Source: Piromyces finnis
Taxonomy: Eukaryota; Neocallimastigomycota; Neocallimastigomycetes; Neocallimastigales; Neocallimastigaceae
Length of the DNA stretch: 64,000 nt
Assembly: GCA_002104945.1 (NCBI GenBank)
Contig: MCFH01000048.1
Location: 248,001 to 312,000 of the forward strand
Reading direction: 5' to 3'
This document shows positions 33,149-47,222 of the stretch, in pieces (positions within the stretch are counted from its first letter, which is position 1; each line of letters opens with the position of its first letter). Both the position numbers and the translations under genes were made by a program. Under the pieces are notes generated by a model. The model saw only the letters and a list, made by a program, of their open reading frames with translations. It was not told where the DNA came from and made no database searches.

Positions 33149-33790
33149 TGTCAAAATCACAATTCATGAAATTTGACAGTTCATGAAATTTAATAATTTT
33201 GAATTAATAGTTAAATTAATTAAAATATTAATTTAATAATATTTTACTAATAATAGTTTATTTAATATAAATATTAATTGGAAAGCTATTTATTATCCGG
33301 AGATAAATAGTGTAACAATTAATTAATATTAAACAAACCAATTAGTAAAATAAGATTCATTTAAATAATTATTAATATTATTTTTAACAACTTATTAATA
33401 TCGATATTTAAAGAAAATTATATTATTATTATTATTATATTTTATTAATATTTATATTTATATTATTATACATGTATAACTTAAATTATATTATTATTAT
33501 ACTTTATTAATATCAACATTATATTAAAAATGAAAGTATAAATAAGTTGAACAAAGAACAACTTTAAGAAGTTCTTTGTGAGATTATTATACTCATTTTT
33601 ATATAGTAAATTCAATATTTAAAATTAATAATTATCATTTACTTATATTATAAAAATTAAATAAAATATTTCTTAAAAAACTATATTTATTACTCTTTTA
33701 TTTATAAAAACTTATTATTTACTATATAATTAAGCCTATCCTAACCTAGTAGACTTAGTTATAGTTCTAAATCCACTCTAACTCTTGACA
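33149..33790 (+). repeat. Solo LTR, family J
   Basis: A 642-bp LTR with a perfect duplication AAATT, inserted at the right border of LTR-G. Confidence 0.9.
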
Positions 33791-33795
33791 AAATT

Positions 33796-33838
33796 TTTAT
33801 TATAAAATAATTATTAAATAATTTTATATAGTTTTTAA
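33796..33838 (-). repeat. LTR, family K, fragment
   Basis: Continuation of the K copy from 32078-32129; it stops where a family H fragment begins. Confidence 0.55.
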
Positions 33839-33839
33839 T

Positions 33840-33939
33840 AATTTAAAAAAAAATTTAAAAATTTCAAAGATTAGAAATTTTATACTTTAAAAAATTTTAA
33901 AAATAAATTTTTTAAATTTTTATATATGTTATTGTGACA
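33840..33939 (-). repeat. LTR, family H, terminal fragment
   Basis: Reverse of the first roughly 100 bp of LTR-H, ending ATGTTATTGTGACA. Confidence 0.6.
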
Positions 33940-33946
33940 GACTTTT

Positions 33947-35317
<1,371 letters not shown>

Positions 35318-35322
35318 CAAAA

Positions 35323-37209
35323 TGTAAGAAATAATAATTATTTGATACATAATTAATATTTCTTAGTTAAAATCATTAATTATTAATCATTAATTAATGT
35401 TATTAATATTAGTTTATTTAAATAATTATTCTCATTTAAATTTATTTTAATTATTTATTTTCACTTAATTTTAATATCTTAAATTACATTTAGCCATTTA
35501 ATTATATTATTCATTAATATTTTATTTAATATTTTTATTAATTATATTTATGCATTTAATTAATTAATTTAATTAATTACTTTTATTTAACTTTATATTT
35601 TTATTAATTATATTTATTCATTTAATTAATTAATTTAATTAATTACTTTTATTTAACTTTATATTTTTATCAAATATATTTAATTATTTATTTAATTAAT
35701 TACCTTAAAATAATTATTCATTGTTTAGGAATCGATATTTTAAGGTTTTTTCCAATTTCTAAAATAATTGGTTTTACTTAAAATATACGATGATCAATAT
35801 GTATAGAATGTTGATCGAACTTTGTTTAGGTTTTTCTTCTAATCTTTTCCTAAACAAAAAATTATTTTGTTAAGATTAGATAAAATTTTAATTTAAACTT
35901 TAAATTTATTAAATAATATAAATAAAGACTCTTGATTCCCTTCTAAGAAATCAAGAGTTATTATTATAAGAAACAAATTATAATAATAAAAGCGTTTTTA
36001 ATTTTATTTTACTTAACTTAGTTATAATAAAACATATTAACTTATTAAAGTGTAAAATTATTTCTACTCTTATAATAAACTCGAACTTAAAGATAAGTAT
36101 TAATATTTATTTTCTTTTTATTCTCAATTTATCCATAAATTGTGTAAAAGTTTTACTAAACTTATAATTTAATATTAAAATATTAAATTAAATAAAAGAT
36201 TAAAGATAACTAGGTTAGAAAAAATGTTTTATTAAAATAATCTTAATTGTTTTATAAATGAATAATAATAATTAAATTATGTATTATAGTTAAAATAATT
36301 TCTTTTTATTTTATTTGAAGAGTATATATAATAATAAGATTATTTAATAGTAATACTTGTTAAGTATTAATAAGGTAATAATATTTACAAAGATTTAATT
36401 TCATAAAACTATTCTAAACTATTTATACTATTTGTAATTTTACATTTAATAATAAAATAACTTTTTAATACATGATTATTTTTTATAATATATTTTATAA
36501 TACTAAGGTTAAACTTAAGACTTATTACTAATTATTAAAAATAACTATTGTTTATATATTCATAATATTAATTATTTCTTAATTATAATATAATTCATTG
36601 AATATAATATTAATAATTATAATCTTTTAATTCAAAGATTATAAGTTACGTTATTGAAATAATTATTATAAAATAAAGTTAATTAATTCCGGAAAATAAT
36701 TTTAATTTAATTAAAACAATAATTTATATCTTTTTGTGTGAATGATTTATGTTCAATACATCAGGGGTGATCATTCTCTGAATAAACAATTAATCATTAC
36801 TAACAAAATATCTTTAAATTGGAATATCTCGTGAACCAACAGAGATATTGACCTGATTTTAAGATATGTTGTTTGTCTCGAGCGTATTTCCCAAAACACA
36901 ATTATCCAAAATCGCCATTCGTTGAGGAGATACGCGTGTTTTCCCTTATTTAATTTTGACGATAAGGGTTAAAGTTATTTGTTATAAAATTATTAAGGGT
37001 TAAGGTCATATCTTAACCTTTTATAAATTTTTTAAATATTTCTTAATATAATTTTATAATTTATTTGAAAATAAAATATTATTGATTTTGAAATTTTATA
37101 AGTAATTTCACAATTTCAAGATCACTTGAAATTGTAGATTCCACTAGTATTCGTGACAAATTGTAGTTAATAATTCTATTATATAATTATTTATAATGGG
37201 ATTATTATA
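35323..37209 (+). repeat. Solo LTR, family F, interrupted by LTR-G
   Basis: The two parts (35323-36142 and 37159-37209) make a complete F LTR. Its target duplication CAAAA (35318-35322) is restored on the right once the K insertion is removed. The last base pair reads TA instead of CA. The hairpin module is at about 35730-35960. Confidence 0.87.
36143..37158 (+). repeat. Solo LTR, family G
   Basis: A 1016-bp LTR (TGTAAAAGTTTTAC...TATTCGTGACA) with a perfect duplication AATTG, nested in LTR-F. Confidence 0.92.
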
Positions 37210-37213
37210 CAAA

Positions 37214-37834
37214 TGATAACGGATTGGCAGTTATATTACAACTTTTTAACTACTTCTTCTGTTATCTTATATTGTTTTATCTCGACAGCTATTGTACGAG
37301 CTTTAACAATATCTACTAGTTTTATTAATTTATTTTAAGTTATTTTATAATTTTAATAGTTTTATTATTTTAATAATATTTATATAGAATAATAACACCA
37401 GATTTATTCTATAAAATATTATTTATTATTAACACAATAATTACAAATTAGACAAGTTTAATTTCGTTTTTATATTTTCTTTTATTTATTGTTCTTACGC
37501 TCTTTTTAACAATAATTTTTATTATATAAAAACTTATTTTTGTCTTTTAAATATTATTATGTATTCACTAATTAATTATATTAACTATTATTAAAATTTA
37601 ACTTATTATTAGTAATCTAAGTCTTCTTATTTTCTACTAAAAAATATTATTATTCTTTATAATAAAAATTATTTTTATAATTTAACCCAATCAAATATAT
37701 AAATTTATAAAATATTTGATTTTATGTAAATTATATTTTTATAATAAACTATATAAAATTATTTAATAATTATTTTATAATAAAATTTTCTACTAATATC
37801 AAATGTATAATATATTTATAATTATTATTTATCA
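37214..37834 (+). repeat. Solo LTR, family K
   Basis: A 621-bp unit with TGATAACGG...TTTATCA ends and a 4-bp duplication CAAA. It landed in the right-hand target duplication of LTR-F. Confidence 0.85.
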
Positions 37835-37839
37835 CAAAA

Positions 37840-38642
37840 TGATATAATTTGATAATAATCTTAATTTTGAATTTTACTTCAAAAAGTGATTATTATATTA
37901 TATCTTTTGTTATAACTATATAAGTTATATTGATTAAGATTTAAAATCGTTTTTATAAAAATTAATAAAATTGTTTTGTTAAAACACTAAATTGTTTTAT
38001 TAGAAACACTTGTTTTTCTAATATTTAAATATTTAAAATTTTATTTATTTAAGTATAAAAGTGATTATTAAAATTATAAAATATTAATCTAACTATATAA
38101 TATTTCTTTATTAATAATAATAATAATGATTAAAATAAGAATGTTTACATGTATTTATATTTTCTTTTAGATTTAAACTATTTACATTAAAACAATAAAA
38201 TTAATAACTATTTACAATAAAAGTAATTAGAAATAACAATAAAAGAAATAATTAAAAGTTAAAGAATATAAAAAGTTGTTTATTTTTACAATTAATTAAA
38301 GTAATAATTATTTTTAATGTTTTAATAAAGGTGTTTAATTATATTATTTTATAACATGAATTATTATATTTGTTTACTTTTAAAGTGTAATTTACTAACG
38401 AAGTTATTAAATATTTAATTTAACAATTAATTTAACAAGAGTTATATATTTTGATCTCGATTAATTAAAGTTTATTATTTTCTTTCAATAATCAAAATAT
38501 ATGCAGTGTTTAGGATTAATTTTATTTAAGAATTTTGGTAAAGTACTTAATTAAACTATAACTTGTTTTAAGTTACTTTTAGGGTTAACTTAAAAATCAG
38601 GTATAATAATAATTTTATATTTATTAATTTCATTATTTATAA
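37840..38642 (+). repeat. Solo LTR, family D
   Basis: An 803-bp unit starting TGATATAATTTG; the end ATAA is probably mutated from ATCA. A 4-bp duplication AAAA fits if the adjacent LTR-E is removed. Confidence 0.75.
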
Positions 38643-38646
38643 AAAA

Positions 38647-39058
38647 TGATACGAAGAAAAATATTATCTTAATTCTATAAATGAATATAGAAAGTGATAA
38701 TATTTGTATCTAAAATTTAATAAATAAAAATAAATAAGAAAATAAAAATAGAATGAATGATTTTTATACTTGTTCATTTGCAAGTCTTTGTTAGTTTAAA
38801 ATATAAAATTATTTTATTTAATTATAAAGTTTTAATATTTAATAACTCTTGTATTATTAAATATATATATGTTATGGTTTAATACATCTTGAATGTATGT
38901 AAATATAATCACAACTATTATTTTAATAAAATTTAATATTATTATCTAATTTTACTGGATTATTAGGAACAATTTTAAAATAAAATGATTCTATCACTAT
39001 TTATACAAAATTATTATTTTAAAGTATAATTATAAACAAATATAAACTATTTAATTTA

Positions 39059-39089
<31 letters not shown>

Positions 39090-39163
39090 TTTACATTTAT
39101 AATTTTTAATTTAATAATTTTATACAAGTTAATTATTTTAATTTTTAACTATCTGTGTTTTAA

Positions 39164-39209
<46 letters not shown>

Positions 39210-39241
39210 AATTCATAATTTATAAATTTAATTATTTATCA
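38647..39241 (+). repeat. Solo LTR, family E
   Basis: Complete copy TGATACGAAG...TTATTTATCA with a 4-bp AAAA duplication and an internal (ATT)n tract of about 16 units (39161-39208). Confidence 0.85.
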
Positions 39242-39246
39242 AAAAT

Positions 39247-40360
39247 TGATGCGTTGACCGATATATTTGTGAATAATATAATGTTTTTAATAAATAATAA
39301 ATTCTATATTATAATGATGAAACAATAAATTTAAAATAAAATAAAATATGTTTTATAATTAACAAATAAATCACTCAAAACTCGAAAATAAACTCTTATT
39401 ATGTTTTAAATTAAATCTTTATTATATTTTATAATTTATTTATTATCTGTTTATGGTCTTTTTATTCTCTATTTATTGTCCGCCCTTTATAAAGAAGAAT
39501 TTTATCTTCCTTTTATACATTTTCATTTATTTCATGTATTATTATTTTTAACTATTAAATATTATTATTACTATTGTTATTATTTATTAAAATTAAAAGA
39601 ATAAATTAAAATTATGTTTTAGTATTATAAAATATTATAGAATATTACTTATTTGATTTTCTTATTACTTCAAAATGTTTAAATTTAGAAAAATTATTAT
39701 AAATTATCATTGACTATCATTAAATGTATAATACCTTGAATAAAATAATTAAAATTTAAAATTAAAATAAAATTAAAATAAAATTAAAATAAAAATTTAA
39801 CAAAATTAAAATATTAAAAGTATCAATTATTATAAACACTCATTTTATACAGAAACATAAAAGAGTTCTGTATTTTATCTTTGGAATTGTTATTATTGTT
39901 CTATTTCCAGGTTTTAAGTTTATCATTTTAGTAATAATTACTCAATTAGTTATTTATTAATTTATAAGTTTAAGAGAATTTCTAAAGAACACTTGGATAA
40001 ACACTAGAATTAATAATTTGATGTATATCATTTTATTTTTAGTTTATTTATTCATTTTTATTTATTTATTATTATTTTATTATTTTAGTACATTATTGGA
40101 TTAAGTCGTTTTATTTTATTTAATAATTTATTTTATTTAATAATTTATTTTATTATTATCACTATTAGGTCGTTTTTACTCAGAATTTATTATATAATAA
40201 AGATAATATTATTTATTTAAAGAAAGGGTTATATTTTCATAAAATTATTATTCATTCATCTTTAAGGATTATTATTGTTTATTTTTATTATAAGTTACTA
40301 TGGGTTAAGTCGTGTTTATTCAGCTAGTTTTTATCATGTTTTTATGTGAGTAGCGTATCA
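39247..40360 (+). repeat. LTR, family M, tandem copy 1
   Basis: A 1114-bp unit TGATGCG...GCGTATCA, flanked on each side by AAAT. It is followed directly by a second copy. Confidence 0.87.
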
Positions 40361-40364
40361 AAAT

Positions 40365-41469
40365 TGATGCGTTGACCGATATATTTGTGAATAATATAAT
40401 GTTTTTAATAAATAATAAATTCTATATTATAATGATGAAACAATAAATTTAAAATAAAATAAAATATGTTTTATAATTAACAAATAAATCACTCAAAAAC
40501 TCGAAAATAAACTCTTTTTATTATGTTTAAATTATCTCTTTATTATATTTATAATTTTATTTATTGTCTATTTATTGTCCCCCTTTATAAAGAAGAATTT
40601 TATCTTCTTTTTATACATTTTTCATTTATTACATGTATTATTATTTTTAACTATTAAATATTATTACTATTGTGATTATTTATTAAAATTAAAGAATAAA
40701 TTAAAATTATGTCTTAATATTATAAAAATGTTATAGAATATTACTTATTTGATTTTCTTATTACTTCAAAATGTTTAAAATTAGAAAAACTATTATAAAT
40801 TATCATTAACTATCATTAAATGTATAATACCTTGAATAAAATAATTAAAATTTAAAATTAAAATAATATTAAAATAAAATTAAAATAAAAATTAAAATAA
40901 AAATTGAAATAAAATTAATAAAATCAAATATTAAAAGTATCAATTAATATAAACACATTTTATACAGAAACATAAAAGAGTTCTGTATTTTATCTTTAAA
41001 ATTGTTATTATTGTTCTATTTCCAGGCTTTAAATTAATCACTTTTAGTAATAATTACTCAGTTATTTATTTGTTAATTTATATATATAAGTTTGAAAGAA
41101 TTTCTAAAGAACACTTGGATAAAACACTAGAATTAATAATTTAATGTATATCATTTTATTTTTTTAGTTTATTTATTCATTTTTATTTACTTATTATTAT
41201 TTTATTATTTTAATACATTTTTGGATTGAGTCGTTTTATTTTATTTAATAATTTATTTTATTATTATCTCTATTAAGTCGTTTTTATTCATAATTTATTA
41301 TTTAATAAAGAGAATATTATTTATTTAAAAGAAAGGGTTATATTTCCATAAAATTATTATTTATTCATTTTTAAGGGTTATTATCTTTTATTTTTATTAT
41401 AAGTCGCTATGGGTTAAGTCGTGTTTATTCGGCTAGTTTTTATTACGTTTTTATGTGAGTAGCGTATCA
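40365..41469 (+). repeat. LTR, family M, tandem copy 2
   Basis: A 1105-bp unit, roughly 95% similar by eye to copy 1, sharing the single AAAT between them and followed by AAAT. Its end is 13 bp upstream of tRNA-Trp. Confidence 0.87.
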
Positions 41470-41482
41470 AAATTTTAACAAA

Positions 41483-41554
41483 GGAGGGTTGGCGCAACGG
41501 TAGCGCGTCCGCCTCCAGAGCGGAAGGTTGGGTGTTCGAATCACTCACTCTCCA
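41483..41554 (+). tRNA. trnW(CCA): tRNA-Trp(CCA), second copy
   Basis: The same 72-nt sequence as at 311-382, opposite orientation; anticodon CCA in loop CTCCAGA, no intron. Confidence 0.95.
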
Positions 41555-41869
41555 TTTTTAAAGATAATTTTATTTTTATAAATCATTGCATAATTTTTAA
41601 ATTATTAAAATTGAAAAATAAATATATGTTTTATAAAGTTTATTTATTAAAATTAATTTAATAAAGGTAATTACAAAGATTTTAATAATTCATTTACAAT
41701 TTTTTTATACTAAAATATGCGGCTAATGTTAATTAGTAATATTTTACATTACCAATATTCTAAGAAACATTAAATTAGTAATTTACATTATAATTTTATT
41801 AGTAATTAAGTTCTTGCTGAATTATATTCTTTCAAAAGCAATATTTAATATTTCTATAGTATAATATTA
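41555..41869. repeat. Inverted flank shared with 1-310
   Basis: Downstream flank of tRNA-Trp, inverted and nearly identical to the left edge of the window. Confidence 0.8.
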
Positions 41870-43263
41870 ATATTATTTTTTATATAAAATTTTTATAGTT
41901 CTATATGTATTTTTATATTTTGATAATTATATTGTATAATTATAATACGTTTCCATTTAATTATTCATATATTTAATATTAAATAAATAAATAGAGCAAC
42001 AATAACAATAATTATTTAATAAACCAAAATAATAGAGCTAAATTAAAGTAAATTAAATACGTATTTTTGATTCAATTTGAGTAAACCTACTATGGAGTTT
42101 ATGTATTATTTATATTATTTATACATATATAAATAAAAAATATTAATTTTAATTTAATTATGATATATTTTTTATAAAAATATTAAATAAATCCTATTTT
42201 TAATACTACATTAAAATCATTAAAGTAATTTAAAATAAATAGAAAGTAAAAAATAAACTATTTTATAATTATTTTGAATAAGTTTACTTGTTCTATAAAT
42301 CTAAATATTTATCAAAATTTTATTTAATTTTTGAAGTAATCTTTTATAAAAATATGTATTTATTTTTGAAATTAAAATTTATGTATTTTTATAAAGTGAT
42401 ACCTTTTTTTTAGGTATTTTAAAATTTAAATTTAAAAAATTATATGAAAGAATATAAGGAATTTGTTATTTTAATGTTTAATCAATATTCCTAATACTTT
42501 GTAAAAAAGATGAAAAAAATGAATCCGAAAGATAAATAAAAATAGTATTTTTAAAATATATCTATCGTAATGTATTATGTTTAGTAAGATAAATATATTT
42601 CATGCTATTAATATAGTAATGTAAAGTATATTAATTTAGTAATAAATTTCAAATTTATTAATATATAAATCTTTTCAATATATTATTTATTATTGTTTAA
42701 AAAGCTTTAATATAAAATATTAATTATTATTATTATCTTTTAAATTAAAATCATATTAATACATATGAGCATAAAAAACAAAAATAATTTTTTCTTCCTT
42801 TTTATTTTTAAATTATTACAAAACAAAAAAATAAAATTTGTAAAAGAATTTTCTCTTTTTCTACTACTATTATAACTATATTTAATTCAAGTCAAAATAT
42901 GTTTACCCTTTAGTTATTTAATAACTATATAAAAGTATTTTTCTAATATTATATATCAAAGTATAAAATTATTAAAATAAAAACATCAATAATTTAATAA
43001 TACTTAACTCCTTTTTTTTATATATATTGTTTTAGTTTTTTATTTATTTTTTATCGGAGCAGAAAACATGATTCCATATAATAAATAATCGTATACAGAC
43101 TTATTTTATTATACTGATATTTATTATTATGATTTTTTTAAACTTTATTTATATATTACTTCATTAGTTAAAATAAATAAGTTTTTATTAAATTATATTT
43201 ATAAAATATATTATAAATAAATAAAACTACTATTATAATGAATTTTTTATAAAATATTTAAAC
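41870..43263. other. AT-rich stretch without recognised feature
   Basis: About 1.4 kb of low-complexity AT-rich DNA between two tRNA loci. No plausible ORF, LTR match or tRNA seen on either strand. Confidence 0.55.
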
Positions 43264-43337
43264 CACTCACGGCGGGACTCGAACCCGCAATCTTCAGATT
43301 AGAAGTCTGACGCCCTATCCAATTAGGCTACGCGAGC
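43264..43337 (-). tRNA. trnR(TCT): tRNA-Arg(TCT)
   Basis: A 74-nt cloverleaf: acceptor GCTCGCG/CGTGAGT (two G-T pairs), discriminator G, anticodon stem TCAGA/TCTGA, loop CTTCTAA (TCT), T-arm GCGGG/CCCGC. An LTR begins 15 bp upstream of its 5' end. Confidence 0.92.
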
Positions 43338-43401
43338 TTCTACATCTTTTTGTGTAATAATTCCATTATAAATTATTATATAATAGAATTATTAACTACA
43401 A

Positions 43402-44461
43402 TGTCACGAATACTAGTGAAATTACAATTTCAAGATCACTTGGAATTGTGAAATCACTTATGAAAATTCAAAATCAACAAATATTTTATTTTCAAATAAA
43501 TTATAAAATTTTATTAAGAAATATTTAAAAATTTAGGAAAGGTTAAAATATGACCTTAACCCTTAATAATTTTTATAATAAATAACTTTAACCCTTATCG
43601 TTAAAATGGAATAAGAAAAAACACGCGTATCTTTTTTGGTTATAATTACGTTCGTTAGAAAGCCACGCTCGAGACAAACAACATATTTTAAAATCAGGTC
43701 AATATCTCTGCTGGTTCACGAGATATTCCAATTTAAAGATACTTTGTTAGCAATGATTAATTGTTTATTCAGAGAATGATCACCCCTGATATATCAAACA
43801 TAAATCATTCACTCAAAGTATAAAAATTATTGTTTAATTAAATTAAAATTATTTTCCGGAACTAATTAACTTTATTTTATAATAATTATTTCAATAACAT
43901 AATTTATAATCTTTGAACTAGAGGATTATAATTATTAATATTATATTCAATGAATTATATTATAATTAAGAAATAATTAATATTATGAATATTATAAACA
44001 ATAGTTATTTTTTAATAATTAGGAATAAGTCTTAAGTTTAGTTTAAGTATTATAAAATATATTATGAATATAATCATGTATTGAAAAGTTATTTTATTAT
44101 TAAATGTAAAATTACAAATAGTATAAATAGTTTAGAATAGTTATGAAATTAAAATCTTTGTAAAGATTATTAACTATAAATTGTTAACTATAGATTATTA
44201 ACTAGAAATTATTAATTATTAATAATAATTAATACTTAATGAGTATTACTACTAAATAATCTTATTATTATATTTTAGCAATATATTATTAAATAAAATA
44301 AAAGAAATTATTTTAACCATAATATATAATTTAATTATTCATTTATAAATCAATTAAGATTATTTTAATAAAACATTTTTTTTTCTAACCTAGTTATCTT
44401 TTAACCTTTTATTTAATTTGATATTTTAATATTAAATTATAAGTTTAGTAAAACTTTTACA
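43402..44461 (-). repeat. Solo LTR, family G
   Basis: A 1060-bp reverse copy with a perfect duplication TACAA, nested in LTR-F. Confidence 0.92.
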
Positions 44462-44468
44462 TACAATT

Positions 44469-45600
44469 TGTGAAGATATTAACTGGATTTAAAATAAATT
44501 CAGATAATATCTATAATTAATTAAACATAATAATTATAATTAAATAATTTCAATAATTATTTTAAAACACTTTTAAAAGTCACCTTTTAAATTTTGATTC
44601 AGTGAAAGGGTTATGATTTCAAAAATTTAATATCAATACACTATAACCCTTAACCAAAAATAAGCAAGTACGAAATAAGGTGTAACTCGCCAAAAACGAT
44701 CGCTACGGCTGTAAGTGCTACGGTGATGAAACTAGGTTTATTGGAAAGCTTAGGAAGAAAGCTACAATTTGGTACAATCGCGGTCCTTCTAACTGATCAT
44801 TTAAGGAAGTTATGATTATTTAAAGATTTTATTAGGTAAATTAAAATCAATATGATATCAAGTATGGATCATAAATATTTCTTATGACTTGATGAAATTA
44901 AAAATATATCAATAGGAATTTTAGTTATATTAATTTAATTAATGATAACGATTGTTACTAAAAATAGAACTAGACCCATTTAGGTGTAACAGTTAACACC
45001 TATAAATTAAATAATCTTAATTATTATAAAATAGGTTAACGGCAAGTTTTATTAGAAATAATTTTGAAAATAATAATTATTTAATTATAACAAATATGTT
45101 ATGGTAATATCAATTAATAATGATGAATTATTAATTGAATAGTTTTTATAATTACTAATTAGGATCAACTGTTTAAATGATTAATCATATGTTTATTTTA
45201 TTTTATGTCATGACAAACAAACAAACAAACAAACAATCTTATTACTTATTTAATTATATTACTAATATATTACATGTAATACTTTATTCTTATTAATATC
45301 AATTTAATAATCTGAACAAAGAATATAAAAGAGAATGAATTGAATTCGATTTTAATTCTTTGTAAAGATTATAGTTATAATCTTAATTATATAGTTACTT
45401 ATAATATCATTTATATTATTATTATTAAATAAATAAAAAATTTATAAAAAGTTATTTTAAAGTAAATATAAATTTTTCATTTTTCATTTGGGAGTTTAAG
45501 GTGTTATTTTATAATTAAATTTAATTTCTTAAAAAACATTTTTACTATATAATTAATAACATTCTGACCTGGCCGCATAACCAAACCCAAAAACTTAACA
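44469..45600 (+). repeat. Solo LTR, family C (1132 bp)
   Basis: Complete copy with a perfect duplication CAATT (44464-44468 and 45601-45605), nested in LTR-F 7 bp from the LTR-G insertion. Confidence 0.93.
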
Positions 45601-46423
45601 CAATTTATTGATAAATTGAGAATAAAAAGAAAATAAATATTAATACTTATCTTTAAGTTCGAGTTTATTATAAGAGTAGAAATAATTTTACACTTTAATA
45701 AGTTAATATGTTTTATTATAACTAAGTTAAGTAAAATAAAATTAAAAACGCTTTTATTATTATAATTTGTTTCTTATAATAATAACTCTTGATTTCTTAG
45801 AAGGGAATCAAGAGTCTTTATTTATATTATTTAATAAATTTAAAGTTTAAATTAAAATTTTATCTAATCTTAACAAAATAATTTTTTGTTTAGGAAAAGA
45901 TTAGAAGAAAAACCTAAACAAAGTTCGATCAACATTCTATACATATTGATCATCGTATATTTTAAGTAAAACCAATTATTTTAGAAATTGGAAAAAACCT
46001 TAAAATATCGATTCCTAAACAATGAATAATTATTTTAAGGTAATTAATTAAATAAATAATTAAATATATTTGATAAAAATATAAAGTTAAATAAAAGTAA
46101 TTAATTAAATTAATTAATTAAATGAATAAATATAATTAATAAAAATATAAAGTTAAATAAAAGTAATTAATTAAATTAATTAGTTAAATGCATAAATATA
46201 ATTAATAAAAATATTAAATAAAATATTAATGAATAATATAATTAAATGGCTAAATATAATTTAAGATATTAAAATTAAGTGAAAATAAATAATTAAAATA
46301 AATTTAAATGAGAATAATTATTTAAATAAACTAATATTAATAACATTAATTAATGATTAATAATTAATGATTTTAACTAAGAAATATTAATTATGTATCA
46401 AATAATTATTATTTCTTACATTT

Positions 46424-46941
46424 TGTCACAATAACATATATAAAAATTTAAAAAATTTGGACACATGAAAAAAATTAAAAATTTTTTTAAAATTTGAAAA
46501 TTTGAAAATTTGAAAAAATTTTTATTTTAAATTTATTAACTATTTACAATAATTATATTAATTATTAATTTATAAAAATTAAATATTTTATAATTAGACA
46601 ATAATTAATTAAAATTAAAAAATGTAATAATTAAAATTGTTCAGTATAAAAAGAACAAAAATTGACAAAAATTACGAAGCTTTAGCGTTAGTAATTTTTT
46701 AACTTAAAGTTAATAAAATTTATAAACTCCTATAAAACCTAAAACTTTAAAAAATTTAATATTTTTAATAACTTAATATATGCTGATATTAAGTTATTGC
46801 TAAAATAAAAATATTATTTAATTTTCTTTATATAAATATTATTAGCTTTACGCCTTCAATAGAAAAGCGTATTATATTTGTTAATTAATATAACTAGTGT
46901 GCTTACCACACTTTTCTTTAATAAAAAACCGCTTTTTGACA
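46424..46941 (+). repeat. Element H 5' LTR
   Basis: A 518-bp LTR (TGTCACAATAAC...CTTTTTGACA) followed by a PBS and a gag start, so this copy is a true 5' LTR. It contains AGCGTTAGTAA (46684-46694), complementary to the PBS. Confidence 0.85.
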
Positions 46942-46952
46942 TTACTAACGCT
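46942..46952 (+). other. Element H self-priming primer-binding site
   Basis: TTACTAACGCT directly after the LTR is the exact 11-nt reverse complement of AGCGTTAGTAA in the LTR. Third instance of this design in the window. Confidence 0.85.
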
Positions 46953-47022
46953 TATTATAAAAGTGCGCTAAGCACAAATTAGTTAGTAATTATTAATAAC
47001 TAAATATAATAATTAAAGTTTA

Positions 47023-47222
47023 ATGGAAAAATCTCCACTTACACCTATTAAAGTGGATACAAGAGAATTTTTTAACCGCCTACAAACTACCAAGAGAGAA
47101 CGTTCCCCAGGAAATACTCCCGTAAGAAAATCAAAGATGCCTAATCATTCCGGACAAACTAATGCTTCTACGAGTAATCCTACTCAGAAGCCAACTACTA
47201 ATGAGGATCTCAAGGCCCTCAT
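47023..47222 (+). pseudogene. Element H gag, N-terminal fragment
   Basis: An ATG about 70 bp after the PBS opens a polar, Pro/Ser/Thr-rich frame (MEKSPLTPIKV...DLKALIEG) that looks like the N-terminus of a Ty3/gypsy Gag. The match stops at about 47222, where minus-strand Ty1/copia Pol sequence begins, so the rest of element H is missing. The nominal ORF ends at 47235 with a foreign Trp codon. Identity rests mainly on position after the LTR and PBS. Confidence 0.65.

Larger units (their letters stand above)
43353..46420 (-). repeat. Solo LTR, family F, interrupted by LTR-G and LTR-C
   Basis: Three pieces (43353-43401, 44462-44468 and 45601-46420) restore a complete F LTR ending TTTCTTACA, with a perfect duplication TTTTG (43348-43352 and 46421-46425). 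It lies 15 bp upstream of tRNA-Arg. The hairpin module is at 45785-46015. Confidence 0.92.

Noticed and set aside
45785-46015. Known ribozyme (hammerhead, as in retrozymes) as explanation of the hairpin module
   Set aside because: No CUGAUGA/GAAA core or matching three-way junction seen.
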